Positions 18,761 to 28,662 of a stretch of DNA of 64,000 nt are shown here, piece after piece. The stretch is from DATKPE01 sp035524335 (GTDB lineage: Bacteria > Bacteroidota > Ignavibacteria > UBA10030 > SZUA-254): positions 7,018-71,017 of the forward strand of contig DATKPE010000003.1 in assembly GCA_035524335.1 (NCBI GenBank). The letters are read 5' to 3'. The position numbers were made by a program, and so were the translations under genes. Under the pieces are notes generated by a model. That model was not told the DNA's origin. It saw only the letters and a list, made by a program, of their open reading frames with translations, and did no database searches. How positions within the stretch are numbered: position 1 is the first letter of the stretch; each line of letters begins with the position of its first letter.

Positions 18761-19759
18761 TCACTTCACCAGGTACTCGGCATCAACGACGGAAGCCCGG
18801 CCGTCGCGCCAGAGGGAGTACTGAAGGCCCTTCCGGTAGCTGAGTGCGCCGATTTCCCCCCGCTTGTTCAGCGCAATGAAACCGGCGAGAAAATTATCGA
18901 CATCCTTGTATTTCGGCTGTCGGGAGATGATGCGGTCGATGGCCATCTTGCAGGCATCCTGGGGGGGAACGCCGTTCCTCATCGCTTCCACAATGAGAAA
19001 ACTGCCGGCGACCTTGATCACCGCCTCGCCGAGTCCGGTTGACGTGGCTCCGCCGATGTCGCTGTCGACGTAGAGACCCGCCCCGATCACCGGAGAATCG
19101 CCCACGCGGCCGTGCATCTTCCAGGCCGCCCCGCTGGTGGAACAGCCCCCGGCCATGTTGCCCTTCCTGTCCATCAGGATCATCCCGATCGTGTCATGAT
19201 TTGTCCGGTCGATCGGCGGCTGGTAACCGCTCTGTTTGAGCCAATCCGCGTACGCTTTTTTTGCGGTGTCGGTCAGCAGATCCTCCCGGGGAAAACCTTC
19301 GGCCTGCGCGAACTGCAGAGCGCCGTCGCCGGCGAGGATGACATGGGGCGTCTTCTCGAGAACCCGGCGTGCAACGGCGAGAGGATGCATGATATGCTCG
19401 AGAAACATCACCGATCCTGCATTGCCATGCTCGTCCATCACGCACGCGTCGAGCGTCAGATGGCCGTCCCGGTCCGGGAACCCGCCCCGGCCGACGCTCG
19501 TGATTTTCGGGTCGGCTTCGACAAGAGCGATGCCCCGTTCGAGGGCATCCAGCAGGCTTCCTCCCTCCTCCAGCGTCCGGACGGCAGTCTGATTCACCGG
19601 CTGATTGAAGTTCCAGGTGTGAAGCGCAATGGGTCCCGTTCCGGAAGCCGGCGGAGGGGGAGAACCCGTTCCTCCGAAAGCCATCAGCCGTTCCGCCGGA
19701 ACCATCGCCGCCACCGCTCCGGCGGCGGTCACCTTTCGCAGAAATTCCTGTCGTTTCAT
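18761..19759 (-). CDS. N4-(beta-N-acetylglucosaminyl)-L-asparaginase (glycosylasparaginase), Ntn hydrolase
   Basis: A 332-residue glycosylasparaginase that would cleave the GlcNAc-Asn bond, the last step of N-glycoprotein breakdown. It is made as a precursor cut before Thr190 (HD-T-IGM), which becomes the nucleophile. The family pattern is visible in the DALERGIALVEAD region and in GRVGDSPVIGAGLY. The N-terminus (KRQEFLRKVTAAGAVAAM) looks like a Tat-type signal although the pair is Lys-Arg. The ATG at 19759 was chosen over 19789 because the signal starts there. It lies 13 nt after the clan-A glycosidase and probably shares its transcript with GH92. Plain isoaspartyl peptidase activity is the alternative. 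Confidence 0.9.
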   Translation of the reverse strand: MKRQEFLRKVTAAGAVAAMVPAERLMAFGGTGSPPPPASGTGPIALHTWNFNQPVNQTAVRTLEEGGSLLDALERGIALVEADPKITSVGRGGFPDRDGHLTLDACVMDEHGNAGSVMFLEHIMHPLAVARRVLEKTPHVILAGDGALQFAQAEGFPREDLLTDTAKKAYADWLKQSGYQPPIDRTNHDTIGMILMDRKGNMAGGCSTSGAAWKMHGRVGDSPVIGAGLYVDSDIGGATSTGLGEAVIKVAGSFLIVEAMRNGVPPQDACKMAIDRIISRQPKYKDVDNFLAGFIALNKRGEIGALSYRKGLQYSLWRDGRASVVDAEYLVK

Positions 19760-19772
19760 GTCGGCCTTTCTC

Positions 19773-22700
19773 CTAATTGAGCTTTGCAATCAATGCGCCG
19801 GTGACCCGGTCGATCAGCAGGAGCAGAGTCCTTCCGCCCTGAACCGTCACTCCGGCGGCGGTACCGGTTGCGAGATGACGGACCGAAAGGTCCACCGGGG
19901 CATCGGTCTCAGAAATCAACGCACAGAATATCGCCCGGCCGCACGTGACGGGTACGGCGGCGACGAGCGGCGTATCGGGTTCGATCGAAACAAAGCGTGT
20001 GACGTGTGCGGCGCGAAGAACCCCGTCGTATATGGTTTCTGTCACGCCGGATGAGTCCGACAGCTCCACCGGCACCGGCGACCAGATCATCACCCCTTTT
20101 CCGTAGCGGAGTTCGTGTACCGCGGCTGTTCCGGTCCCGCTGACGACCGCTTTTTCAACTCTCTGTATCTTGTCGCCGCGGAAGTCGAGAATATGCCTTT
20201 TTCCCTCAAAGACAATCTCCTCTTCCTGCGCTACAGGCGCGACCCGAGCCGTCAGGTTGAATTTCCCGAGACGCGGGACATCCATCCAGTGATCGTCCGT
20301 CTCGACCGGGCCGGAAATAAAAACGGTCGCCCCATTGTCCACAGCAGTCAGGAGCGACGACCATGCCCGTTCGCTGATGAGCCGGGCGGCGGGATAGAAG
20401 ACCGCTTTCACCGTCGGAGCGATGGAGATTTCCCCGCTGTCCATCGCGCTCGCAACGACGACGTGCGATCGGCCGGTGAGAGTCCTGACGGCCCGCTTTG
20501 TGGCGTCCGCCGTATTGCTTCGCTGGGAATATAGACCCGCCTCCGGGATCAGAAGAAGGACCTCGGGGGCGGCAGGTTCTGAAAAATAGTCCGCGAATTT
20601 ACGGAAAAACCCGGCAGAGCGCCGGAGAGGGAGAAGCTCCGGCTTCGCGGTTCCGTCCGGACGAAAGATACCGATCGCGGCCTCATTATCAGAATTCATG
20701 TAGGGATTTGCATTCCACAGCCATTCGATGAACCCTGCGCCTCCCGCGGCGAGCGCAACGGCAAGCTTTCGCTCCAGAAGCCGGCTCGCATCCTCTTCGC
20801 TCCTCCATGGGGCACGGGTGTTCGTCTCATAATACATAACCCCCGTTTCCTCGACAAGATTCGCCTTTCCTGCCTTATGCGTGACGATGCTGTCCCATGC
20901 TAGGTCGTCGTTGAGCCACCAATTGTGGACGGAGGTAAAGTCGACGGAACCGCCGAACTTCTGATTATTGGGGCTCTCGCCCGTTCCCCCCTCATCCTGT
21001 CCGATCGTCACGAGCTGGTCCGGGTTTCCCTCATTCCGGATCGTTTCCCGCATCACCGAGACCCAATTCAGAAACATCACTTCCGCAAACCGCCTGTATT
21101 CCATCGCCTTGATCGGATGCCGGTCGGTGTAAATCGCAACTTCTTCAAAATCGCCGGGTGTCGGAAGATCGCCGGCGCTTCCGGAATGTTCCCGGAACCA
21201 TTCATCCGGCCCGGGCCGGTTCTCTGCGGCCGCACCACGCGATATTTCGGCGATATATTCCGACCATGCGGCCCGTTCAAAGCGGTCATAGTTCGGGCGT
21301 GTTTCCCACAAATGTGCCGGATTGCAGAAGGAGGGTTCGTTGATAATGTCCCAGATCAGCGGTTTGACGCGGCGATACCGTGAGACAATGGCGGCAACGA
21401 ACTGTTTCTGAGCGGCGACCGAACGTGGGTCGAGGTAGGGATTTTCCCCGCCCCATGCCTCGGGAAGGAATGCGAACAGTGTGAAAATGACTGGAATTTC
21501 GTGCGCGAGCGCGGTGAGAATAAACGCATCGATCGCTCTCAAAACCTGTTCAGACACCACACCGCTATCAAACATGATGTTTCGCCACCCCGTCCAGATG
21601 CCGGTCCGGATCATGTTGATGCCGGCGCTTTTCATTTCCGCAAAATCTCTATCCCAGAGCGCAGGATTCGGCTCGAACAGAAATTTCCGCTGGACATCGG
21701 ATGCCATGTAGGTCGTTCCGGTGACGGGGAACAGTTTACCATTCCTGTACAGATAATTTTCATCCGCGGAGATTCTGTCGCCGCCGGAAAGAACCCGGTC
21801 ATCGTACACCCAGAAACCATTTGAGGCTCGCCGCTCGCATTGTCCGCCTGATGGGGATGAACAGGCGAGTACTCCCTCCAGACGATAGAGACCGGTGTTG
21901 AGCTGTTCCCCGGGATGAGGAAAATCGAATCCGATGACGATCGGATCCGGTTGCCGGGGAACGCTGACGCTCACGGAGGATATCCTGCGGCCGCTCCGGT
22001 CCTTCAGGACGGCATCAAACCGCTCGGGCTGTATCCTCTCTCCCGGACCGCCGTGACACAGGATGTGTGCGGTAAACGAGGGTCTTTCCCCCTGATGATA
22101 TGCCGCAAAGGAAGGAATGATGCGGAATTCGACCGGATGAAGCGCCGAGAAGCGCACAAGTCTGCGGATCGCCGAGGCATTCAGCGTGCCTGTCAGGGTG
22201 GCAAATGTCCATGTTCCCCCTGCGCAGTCGCCGAGCAGACGTTCAATGACAACGAAGGGCGCCGCAATCCGCACTCCCTCGTGATCGATCGCGCAGGAGA
22301 GGGAGCGGATCCGCGCATCTCTCGGTCCGGAACTGCCGTCCTCCGCCGGAAAGTCTTTTGACGACGTGAAACGGCAGTACAGTTCATCGATCCGCACTGC
22401 CGTAAACTCATCGTGTTCGGGGACCTCCGCCTCCACCTCGCTGTTCCGCACATACGTCGTGATGTCAGAAACATCGACCGGGAAGGACGCCGTTATGCCG
22501 AATCTCTGATAATATCCCGCCTGTCCCGCTTCCCTTCTCCAGCCGTTTCCACTGCGGGCCACCGGAGACGCAAGCGGCGTTCCGCCGAGGTTCAGCCAGT
22601 TACCGCCGGCGACGAGGTATGTCTCCAGCGCGGAATAGATCTCCGCCGGAAATGCGGATCCATACGGATTGACGAACAGATCGAAACTGCCCGATGTGAG

Positions 22701-22955
22701 CGCGCGGGCCACTTCCCCGACGGTGAGAAAAACGGCATCGACATCACGAAGTCCTTCCGTCAGCACCTCCCGTGAAAGGGGGATTTCAACACGATCCCCG
22801 GGGAACGAAGGATCGAACAGGACCGCGGTCTTCAGCCGTCCCGATCCGGTTCGCGGTTCAGTTCCGCGGCCTTGTGAAAATGGAGAGGGAAGGATGAATC
22901 CGGCCGCCGTGACCTTCCCGAGCGAGGTGAGAAATTTTCTCCGATCATATCCCAT
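19773..22955 (-). CDS. Large Tat-exported clan GH-A glycoside hydrolase (GH5/GH42-like), specificity unknown
   Basis: A 1060-residue protein. Residues 4-12 (DRRKFLTSL) form a twin-arginine signal. Residues about 40-250 resemble a GATase/ThuA-like domain, followed by a beta-sandwich to about 390. Residues about 395-760 form a (beta/alpha)8 glycosidase with the acid/base candidate Glu540 in WDIINEPSF and nucleophile candidate Glu703 in VEETG. A GATase-like trimerisation-type domain and a small C-terminal beta domain follow, as in GH42 proteins. It sits 16 nt after GH92 and 13 nt before glycosylasparaginase. Beta-mannosidase or endo-acting mannanase/galactosidase activity on glycoprotein glycans is a guess. 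Confidence 0.75.
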   Translation of the reverse strand: MGYDRRKFLTSLGKVTAAGFILPSPFSQGRGTEPRTGSGRLKTAVLFDPSFPGDRVEIPLSREVLTEGLRDVDAVFLTVGEVARALTSGSFDLFVNPYGSAFPAEIYSALETYLVAGGNWLNLGGTPLASPVARSGNGWRREAGQAGYYQRFGITASFPVDVSDITTYVRNSEVEAEVPEHDEFTAVRIDELYCRFTSSKDFPAEDGSSGPRDARIRSLSCAIDHEGVRIAAPFVVIERLLGDCAGGTWTFATLTGTLNASAIRRLVRFSALHPVEFRIIPSFAAYHQGERPSFTAHILCHGGPGERIQPERFDAVLKDRSGRRISSVSVSVPRQPDPIVIGFDFPHPGEQLNTGLYRLEGVLACSSPSGGQCERRASNGFWVYDDRVLSGGDRISADENYLYRNGKLFPVTGTTYMASDVQRKFLFEPNPALWDRDFAEMKSAGINMIRTGIWTGWRNIMFDSGVVSEQVLRAIDAFILTALAHEIPVIFTLFAFLPEAWGGENPYLDPRSVAAQKQFVAAIVSRYRRVKPLIWDIINEPSFCNPAHLWETRPNYDRFERAAWSEYIAEISRGAAAENRPGPDEWFREHSGSAGDLPTPGDFEEVAIYTDRHPIKAMEYRRFAEVMFLNWVSVMRETIRNEGNPDQLVTIGQDEGGTGESPNNQKFGGSVDFTSVHNWWLNDDLAWDSIVTHKAGKANLVEETGVMYYETNTRAPWRSEEDASRLLERKLAVALAAGGAGFIEWLWNANPYMNSDNEAAIGIFRPDGTAKPELLPLRRSAGFFRKFADYFSEPAAPEVLLLIPEAGLYSQRSNTADATKRAVRTLTGRSHVVVASAMDSGEISIAPTVKAVFYPAARLISERAWSSLLTAVDNGATVFISGPVETDDHWMDVPRLGKFNLTARVAPVAQEEEIVFEGKRHILDFRGDKIQRVEKAVVSGTGTAAVHELRYGKGVMIWSPVPVELSDSSGVTETIYDGVLRAAHVTRFVSIEPDTPLVAAVPVTCGRAIFCALISETDAPVDLSVRHLATGTAAGVTVQGGRTLLLLIDRVTGALIAKLN

Positions 22956-22971
22956 GGATGTGCCCGATCGT

Positions 22972-25905
22972 CTATTTCCGGAAACCGACCGTCAGTTCGT
23001 CTGCAAAAAGCCATGCCTTTCCGCCCGCGCCGCGATGCCATGACGGGCAGATCCCGACGTTTTTCGCGAAGACCCGGATGAAACGGGCCCTCTTCCCGCC
23101 GGTTTCACCGCTGAACCGGAAGACAGAAGGCTGAACATCGGTCGCGGGGGTGTGGTTTACGATCCGGACCGGATCGCCGAACGTCCTGCCGTCGACGGAG
23201 AAAGTGAACTCGACATATTCCGGGTAGAATATCCACGAATCGACGTCCTGGAGACAGCCGAGGGAGACGGCATCGATGCTGTCGAGGGTGCCCAGATCGA
23301 GTACCGCGTCCAGATCGTTCATTTCATACCCCTGCCATGCGCCGAGGCGGAAATTGGGACCGCCCATTATTCCATCGATCAGCGCATTCTCCCCTCCGCC
23401 GGTGTACTGCTGGCTGTACCGGCTGTTCAGGAGGAGTGTGCCGATATTCCGGTGTTTTCTGAAATCGCCCGTTGTCACACCGCTTCTGCGTCCATCGGCG
23501 GCGATGGAGATGGCTTTCAGAACCGCCGTTTCGCGGAGTGTCAGTGGGTGAACAAAGACAGCGGATGATTCACCCGGCGTCGATCCGTCGAGGGTGTAGC
23601 GGATGGTCATGGCGGGGACTGATGAAAGAATTCCGACCGTCAGCGAGTCGGTAAACGTCGCCGCACCGGTGGAAAAGTACGGCGCTGGAATGATCCGGCG
23701 GGAAAGAGTGGTGGGAAGGGCGTCTTCCGGCCCCCGCCCCCAGGACGAGGCGGACCCGTCGCCGAGGGTGTACTCCAGCGATCCTCCGCGGCGTATGAAC
23801 CCGTGCTTAACGAACGCCCGGGAGTACGGTCTCCCGTTCATTTGCGCCGCCGTGATAGACGAGGCCGATGCGCTCCGCCCGCGGGAGATCAGCGTGAATG
23901 TCGATCCCGCATCTGTGTGCAGACGGACAGTGTCGAAGAGGGGTGCCGAACACCAGTAGCGCGGATCTCCCGGACAGGTCTCGTACAGTCCGATGGAACT
24001 CATGACATACCATGCGGACATCTGACCGCAGTCGTCGTTGCCGCAGAGGCCGTCGGGTTGGGCGGAATAAAGAGAATCGCAGATTCTGCGGACGACGACC
24101 GAGGTTTTCCATGGCTGGCCGGTCATATCGTAGAGAAACGCCATATGATGGCTCGGTTCATTCCCCTGGGCATACTGACCGACCAGCCCGGAGATATCAT
24201 CCTGTTTTCGTCCGGTGAGTTCCGGACTGGAGAGGAAGAGGGAATCGAGGCGCGAGGCGAGCGCGGAGGGTCCGCCCAGAAGGCCGGCCAGTCCGGCGAT
24301 ATCGTGAGGAACGAACATCGAGGCCTGCCACGGATTCGCTTCGGTGTAGTGCACGGTCACGGATGTGGGATCGAACGGTTCGACCCATGCGCCGTTGACT
24401 CTGGCTCGCATGAATCGTGTTCCCGGATCGAAGACATTGAGATAGGACGATGCCCGCGCGTAAAACTGCCCGCTGAGGTCCCTCCTGCCGAGCGAATCGG
24501 CGAACAGGGCTATGCACCAGTCGTCATAAGCGTATTCGAGCGTCTTCGAGACGGATTCCCCCTCCCGGTCGCCGGGAATATAGCCGTTTGTCCGGTAGTC
24601 GGTGAGGCTGAACTGGTCGGCCATGGCGCTGTGGACCATCGCGCGGAGAGCCAGCTGTGCATCAAAACCCCGGATGCCTTTCATATAGGCGTCGACGATG
24701 ACGGGAACCGCATGATAGCCGATCATCGTCCAGGTTTCGTTCGAGGCGAGCTCCCAGACCGGCAGAAACCCGGATTCCTCATACTTGGCCAGGAGGGAAC
24801 GGACCATGTCGAGTGTCCGTGCGCTGTCCAGGATGGTGAGGAGCGGGTGCTCGGCGCGGAAGGTGTCCCAGAGGGAATAGACCGTATACATCGTGAAGCC
24901 GTGGGCGGTGTGAATCGCTCCATCCATGCCGCGGTAAGATCCGTCGACGTCGCTGAAAATGTTCGGGGCGAGAAGTGCGTGATAGAGGGCGGTGTAGAAG
25001 GTTGACCGACGGCCGCTCCGTTCACCCGAAACCTCGATTCTGGAAAGTTCGGATTCCCAGGCCGTCGCCGCCCGCGCGGCATAGCGTTCGAAATTCCCTC
25101 CCACCGCCTCCGCCGCCAGATTTTTTTCCGCCCCATTGACCCCCGTCGACGACAGGGCGACTTTTACCAGAACCGGTCCGGGTCGCTTCATCCGAAAGCG
25201 AAGCAGTGCCCGGAGATTTGTCCCCGACAGCGTATCGGTGAAACGGGCGGGGACGGAATCCCGCAGGAGAACGACGGAGGAAAACGGACGCGAGAAGACG
25301 GCGGTGAAATAGATAATCTGATCCTTTGCCCAACCGTTGGACCGGCGCATTCCCGCGATCTCATGATCATTCACGACGTGAAGCCATGAGTCGATGACGC
25401 GGTCCGGTCCAAGTCCGTGATGCAGATCGATGGTGAGATATGCGCTGTCGGTCGCGGGGTAGGAATAACGGTGAATGCCGACCCTGGGAGTTGCGGTCAG
25501 CTCCGCCGTCAGCCGCTGGTCATAAAACCGAACGCGGTAATACCCGGGCGAAGCCGATTCATCCGCGTGGGAAAACTTCAGAGCTCCGGGCCGGGGCGCT
25601 CCGACCGACGGTGTGATGAGGATATCGCCGTAGTCCGCGACACCGGTTCCGCTCAGATGTGTGTGGCTGAAACCGAGAATGACCGAATCGGTGTAATGGT
25701 ATCCGGCGCAGGCATCCCAGCCCTCGACGCGGGTGTCGGGACTGAGCTGGACCATACCGAACGGGAGCGTCGCTCCGGGGAAGGTATGGCCGTGGCCGGC
25801 TGTGCCGGTGAACGGATTGACAAACCGGAGATGGCTGTTCCGGCCTCCGCCGTATCCGGGAATAACAGCCAGAAAAAACGAGATCAGCAGAATCAGGCGT
25901 CTCAT
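22972..25905 (-). CDS. GH92 alpha-mannosidase, secreted, with C-terminal binding modules
   Basis: A 977-residue exo-acting alpha-mannosidase of GH92, a calcium-dependent inverting family that trims alpha-mannose from N-glycans. A signal peptide covers about residues 1-19. Family hallmarks are VNPFTGT...GHTFPGAT near the N-terminus, GFSHTHLSG, and the catalytic GNDDCGQMSAWYVMSSIGLY region. After the catalytic part (to about residue 740) come a chitobiase/hexosaminidase C-terminal-like domain (YTLDGSTPG) and a discoidin-like (F5/8 type C) domain ending in AWLFADELTVGF. The same pair ends the GH20 protein at 32936-35236. A GGAG lies about 9 nt before the ATG. Likely first gene of the operon GH92, clan-A glycosidase, glycosylasparaginase. 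Confidence 0.95.
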   Translation of the reverse strand: MRRLILLISFFLAVIPGYGGGRNSHLRFVNPFTGTAGHGHTFPGATLPFGMVQLSPDTRVEGWDACAGYHYTDSVILGFSHTHLSGTGVADYGDILITPSVGAPRPGALKFSHADESASPGYYRVRFYDQRLTAELTATPRVGIHRYSYPATDSAYLTIDLHHGLGPDRVIDSWLHVVNDHEIAGMRRSNGWAKDQIIYFTAVFSRPFSSVVLLRDSVPARFTDTLSGTNLRALLRFRMKRPGPVLVKVALSSTGVNGAEKNLAAEAVGGNFERYAARAATAWESELSRIEVSGERSGRRSTFYTALYHALLAPNIFSDVDGSYRGMDGAIHTAHGFTMYTVYSLWDTFRAEHPLLTILDSARTLDMVRSLLAKYEESGFLPVWELASNETWTMIGYHAVPVIVDAYMKGIRGFDAQLALRAMVHSAMADQFSLTDYRTNGYIPGDREGESVSKTLEYAYDDWCIALFADSLGRRDLSGQFYARASSYLNVFDPGTRFMRARVNGAWVEPFDPTSVTVHYTEANPWQASMFVPHDIAGLAGLLGGPSALASRLDSLFLSSPELTGRKQDDISGLVGQYAQGNEPSHHMAFLYDMTGQPWKTSVVVRRICDSLYSAQPDGLCGNDDCGQMSAWYVMSSIGLYETCPGDPRYWCSAPLFDTVRLHTDAGSTFTLISRGRSASASSITAAQMNGRPYSRAFVKHGFIRRGGSLEYTLGDGSASSWGRGPEDALPTTLSRRIIPAPYFSTGAATFTDSLTVGILSSVPAMTIRYTLDGSTPGESSAVFVHPLTLRETAVLKAISIAADGRRSGVTTGDFRKHRNIGTLLLNSRYSQQYTGGGENALIDGIMGGPNFRLGAWQGYEMNDLDAVLDLGTLDSIDAVSLGCLQDVDSWIFYPEYVEFTFSVDGRTFGDPVRIVNHTPATDVQPSVFRFSGETGGKRARFIRVFAKNVGICPSWHRGAGGKAWLFADELTVGFRK

Positions 25906-26193
25906 GCGAACCGCTCCGGTTGTAAATGTGTCAACGTAAGAAAATTCCGCCTGATATGAAAGTGAAAAAAGGCCCGGTCCGGTGGTGCCTGCAGGTCAGG
26001 AATGGCGTCTCCGAGTAAACCGGCGGTGAGATGGGATATGCTCGATTGTCTGGTCCGGCGGAGAAATCAGTCTGTTTGATGAGAAAGTGGAAAGTTCCTT
26101 CATACATCGGTTTGGACGGGAGGGGGAACTCCCGGATGACTGAAATGACCAGCCTGTTGAAGCCTGTCGGATTTCACCCACCGGTGCCGGATA
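25906..26193. other. Intergenic region between hypE and the GH92 operon
   Basis: These 288 bases hold no convincing gene; the small open frames are not protein-like. The region should contain the GH92 promoter. I see no TTTG/TAnnTTTG pair at proper spacing and no clear rho-independent terminator for the hyp operon. Confidence 0.5.
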
Positions 26194-27258
26194 TCAGCAG
26201 ATACGGGGCAGTTGTTCACCGGACATCATATCGACAATCCGGTCACCCCCGACGAGGGTTTTCATCGTCACCCTTCCCGGATGCGTTTCCGTAACGGTAC
26301 CGATGATCGCGGAACCCTTTCCGGCCGGATTCTTCCGCATGGCGGAAAGGACAGCATCCGCATCCCCGGGGGAAACGAAAACGAGACATTTTCCCTCGTT
26401 GGCGACATAGAGAGGATCGAGACCGAGAAGCTCGCAGGCTGCCCGGACTTCCTCGGTGACGGGGATCGCATGTTCATCGAGGAGTATGCCGCGCTTTGCC
26501 TCCCGGGCGATTTCGTTCAACGCACTTGCCAGTCCCCCGCGCGTCGGATCACGGAGCATGCGGACATTCGGTGAAACGGAATATATATCCTCCACAAGCG
26601 TGTTCAGCGGTGCGCAGTCGCTCTCAACCTGAGAACTGAACCGCAGTCCCTCCCTGAACGACATGACAGCGACGCCGTGAAGACCGATCGCCCCGTTTAT
26701 GAGAACGGCATCACCCGGCCGTACCGCCGCCGGGCTGACCTTCCGGCCGCCCGGGACGAGCCCGATGCCGGCGGTGTTGATATAAATTTTATCCCCCTTG
26801 CCCCGTTCGACGACTTTCGTATCTCCGGTCACTATCGCGACCCCGGCCTGCAATGCCGCTTCATTCATCGAGCGGACGACCCTCGCCAGATCTTCCATCG
26901 GAAATCCCTCTTCGACGATAAAGCCTGCGGAAAGCCAGGCCGGCCGGGCCGCGCACATCGCCAGATCGTTCACCGTTCCGAACACTGCGAGACGGCCGAT
27001 ATCCCCTCCGGGAAAGAATATGGGATTGATGACATACGAGTCGGTGGAGAATGCCAGCCGGACGCCCCCGGCGTCGACGAGCGCACCGTCATGAAGTGGA
27101 TCGAGGGCGGGATTTGAAAATACGGGGGCGATCAGCTCGCGGATGAGCTGATCGGTGAGCTTTCCCCCGCTCCCGTGCGCGAGCAGAATCTGCGGATACC
27201 GCTGAAGCGGCACCGGACAGACCGGCCCGGTAAATGGGTGACTGTTGTCGTTTCCCAT
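26194..27258 (-). CDS. hypE: Hydrogenase maturation protein HypE
   Basis: A 354-residue member of the PurM/ThiL-like ATPase family. HypE accepts the carbamoyl group from HypF on its C-terminal cysteine and dehydrates it to the cyanide ligand of the NiFe hydrogenase iron. The C-terminus ends PRIC, with the essential terminal Cys. The N-terminal LAHGSGGKLT motif and the DPTRGGLASALNEIA segment are diagnostic. The ATG at 27258 follows a TGGAGTG ribosome site; the frame continues upstream to 27435 without family similarity. Last gene of hypABFCDE. Confidence 0.97.
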   Translation of the reverse strand: MGNDNSHPFTGPVCPVPLQRYPQILLAHGSGGKLTDQLIRELIAPVFSNPALDPLHDGALVDAGGVRLAFSTDSYVINPIFFPGGDIGRLAVFGTVNDLAMCAARPAWLSAGFIVEEGFPMEDLARVVRSMNEAALQAGVAIVTGDTKVVERGKGDKIYINTAGIGLVPGGRKVSPAAVRPGDAVLINGAIGLHGVAVMSFREGLRFSSQVESDCAPLNTLVEDIYSVSPNVRMLRDPTRGGLASALNEIAREAKRGILLDEHAIPVTEEVRAACELLGLDPLYVANEGKCLVFVSPGDADAVLSAMRKNPAGKGSAIIGTVTETHPGRVTMKTLVGGDRIVDMMSGEQLPRIC

Positions 27259-27275
27259 GATATCACTCCACGATG

Positions 27276-28370
27276 TTAACCCGATGCGGAACCGCGATAA
27301 TGAAAGTAGGCCGCGCACGCACCTTCCGACGACACCATCGGCGCGCCGAGCGGATGCTCCGGCGTACACGCTGTCCCGAAGGCGGGACATTGACCAGGTT
27401 TTTTCAGCCCCCGGAGAACCTCTCCGGCGATGCATGCCGACGATTCGGCCGGGGTGATCGCGCCAACATCGAAAATCCGTTCGGCGTCGTGGGCATGATA
27501 TTCCGGACGGAGCTTCAGCCCGCTGTGCGGAATCAGGCCGATCCCCCGCCAGTGGCGGTCGGTCACCTCATACACCTCCGACATTAATTTTTTTGCGGCC
27601 GCGTTCCCCTCGCGCCGGACAGCGCGCGCGTACTGGTTCTCGACATCGATCCGCCCCTCTTCGAGCTGATGGACCGCCATGGCGATTCCCTGAAGAATGT
27701 CGACCGGCTCGAAACCGGTGACGACGAAGGGGATCCGGTACCGGTCAGCGAGGGGAAAGTACTCTTCGAAACCCGTCACAGTGCAGACATGGCCGGCGGC
27801 AAGAAATGCCTGAATTGCGTTCGAGGGTGCGTCCAGTATCGCTGATATTGCCGGAGGCACCAGAACGTGCGAACAGAGAACCGAAAAATTTTTGATTCCG
27901 CGAAGCGCCGCCTCCCTGACGGCGGCGGCATTGGCCGGTGCGGTGGTCTCGAAACCGACGGCAAAGAAGACGACATGACGCGCCCTGTTTTCTTCGGCAA
28001 TTTTGAGCGCGTCGAGGGGCGAATAGACGATCCGGACGTCGCCCCCGGCGGCCCTGACAGACAATAAATCTGAAGCGGAACCGGGGACCCTGAGCATATC
28101 ACCAAATGAGGTAAAGATGACGTCACGCCGGGAGGCGATCGCGATTGCCCGGTCGATCATCTCGAGTGGCGTCACGCAGACCGGGCACCCCGGTCCGTGG
28201 ACGAGCGAGACCATGGAGGGAAGAAGGTCTTCCAGTCCGTAGCGGACGATCGTATGCGTCTGGCCGCCGCAGATTTCCATGATCACCCATGGTCTGGTCA
28301 CCCTCCGCCGGATGTCATCGAGACATTTCTCCGCCGTCTCCCGACTGCGATATTCATCAATATATTTCAT
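27276..28370 (-). CDS. hypD: Hydrogenase maturation protein HypD
   Basis: A 364-residue iron-sulfur protein, the scaffold with HypC on which the Fe(CN)2CO group is built. The family motifs EICGGQTHTI and GPGCPVCVTP are near the N-terminus. Further cysteines near the C-terminus (after residue 320) provide the [4Fe-4S] ligands. Length is standard. It lies 15 nt after hypC and 17 nt before hypE. Confidence 0.97.
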   Translation of the reverse strand: MKYIDEYRSRETAEKCLDDIRRRVTRPWVIMEICGGQTHTIVRYGLEDLLPSMVSLVHGPGCPVCVTPLEMIDRAIAIASRRDVIFTSFGDMLRVPGSASDLLSVRAAGGDVRIVYSPLDALKIAEENRARHVVFFAVGFETTAPANAAAVREAALRGIKNFSVLCSHVLVPPAISAILDAPSNAIQAFLAAGHVCTVTGFEEYFPLADRYRIPFVVTGFEPVDILQGIAMAVHQLEEGRIDVENQYARAVRREGNAAAKKLMSEVYEVTDRHWRGIGLIPHSGLKLRPEYHAHDAERIFDVGAITPAESSACIAGEVLRGLKKPGQCPAFGTACTPEHPLGAPMVSSEGACAAYFHYRGSASG

Positions 28371-28385
28371 GAGATCACCGCGTGC

Positions 28386-28631
28386 TCATTCCGATGCTGG
28401 CATGCCGCTGTCACCCATCTCACGGAACAGATCGAGTGTCTTCCGTGCCTCGGCCTCATCCAAAACGCCTATGGCGAATCCGACATGGACAATCACATAC
28501 TGCCCTGTCTCCGCCTCGGGAACCCATTCAAGACAGACCTCCTTCCGGATGCCGCCGAAGTCGATCTCCCCCATTCTCAGAGGACCCGACGCGTCGATGG
28601 AAAGAATTTTACCGGGGATCGCGAGACACAT
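28386..28631 (-). CDS. hypC: Hydrogenase maturation chaperone HypC
   Basis: An 81-residue HypC/HypG chaperone. It begins MCLAIPGK with the essential Cys2 that binds the iron precursor and the hydrogenase large subunit. The HVGFAIGVLDEAEA segment is typical. It sits between hypF and hypD, in the order that supports a HypC-HypD complex. Confidence 0.97.
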   Translation of the reverse strand: MCLAIPGKILSIDASGPLRMGEIDFGGIRKEVCLEWVPEAETGQYVIVHVGFAIGVLDEAEARKTLDLFREMGDSGMPASE

Positions 28632-28662
28632 TGTCAGATTCCTTTACTTTCGTGATGGCGAT

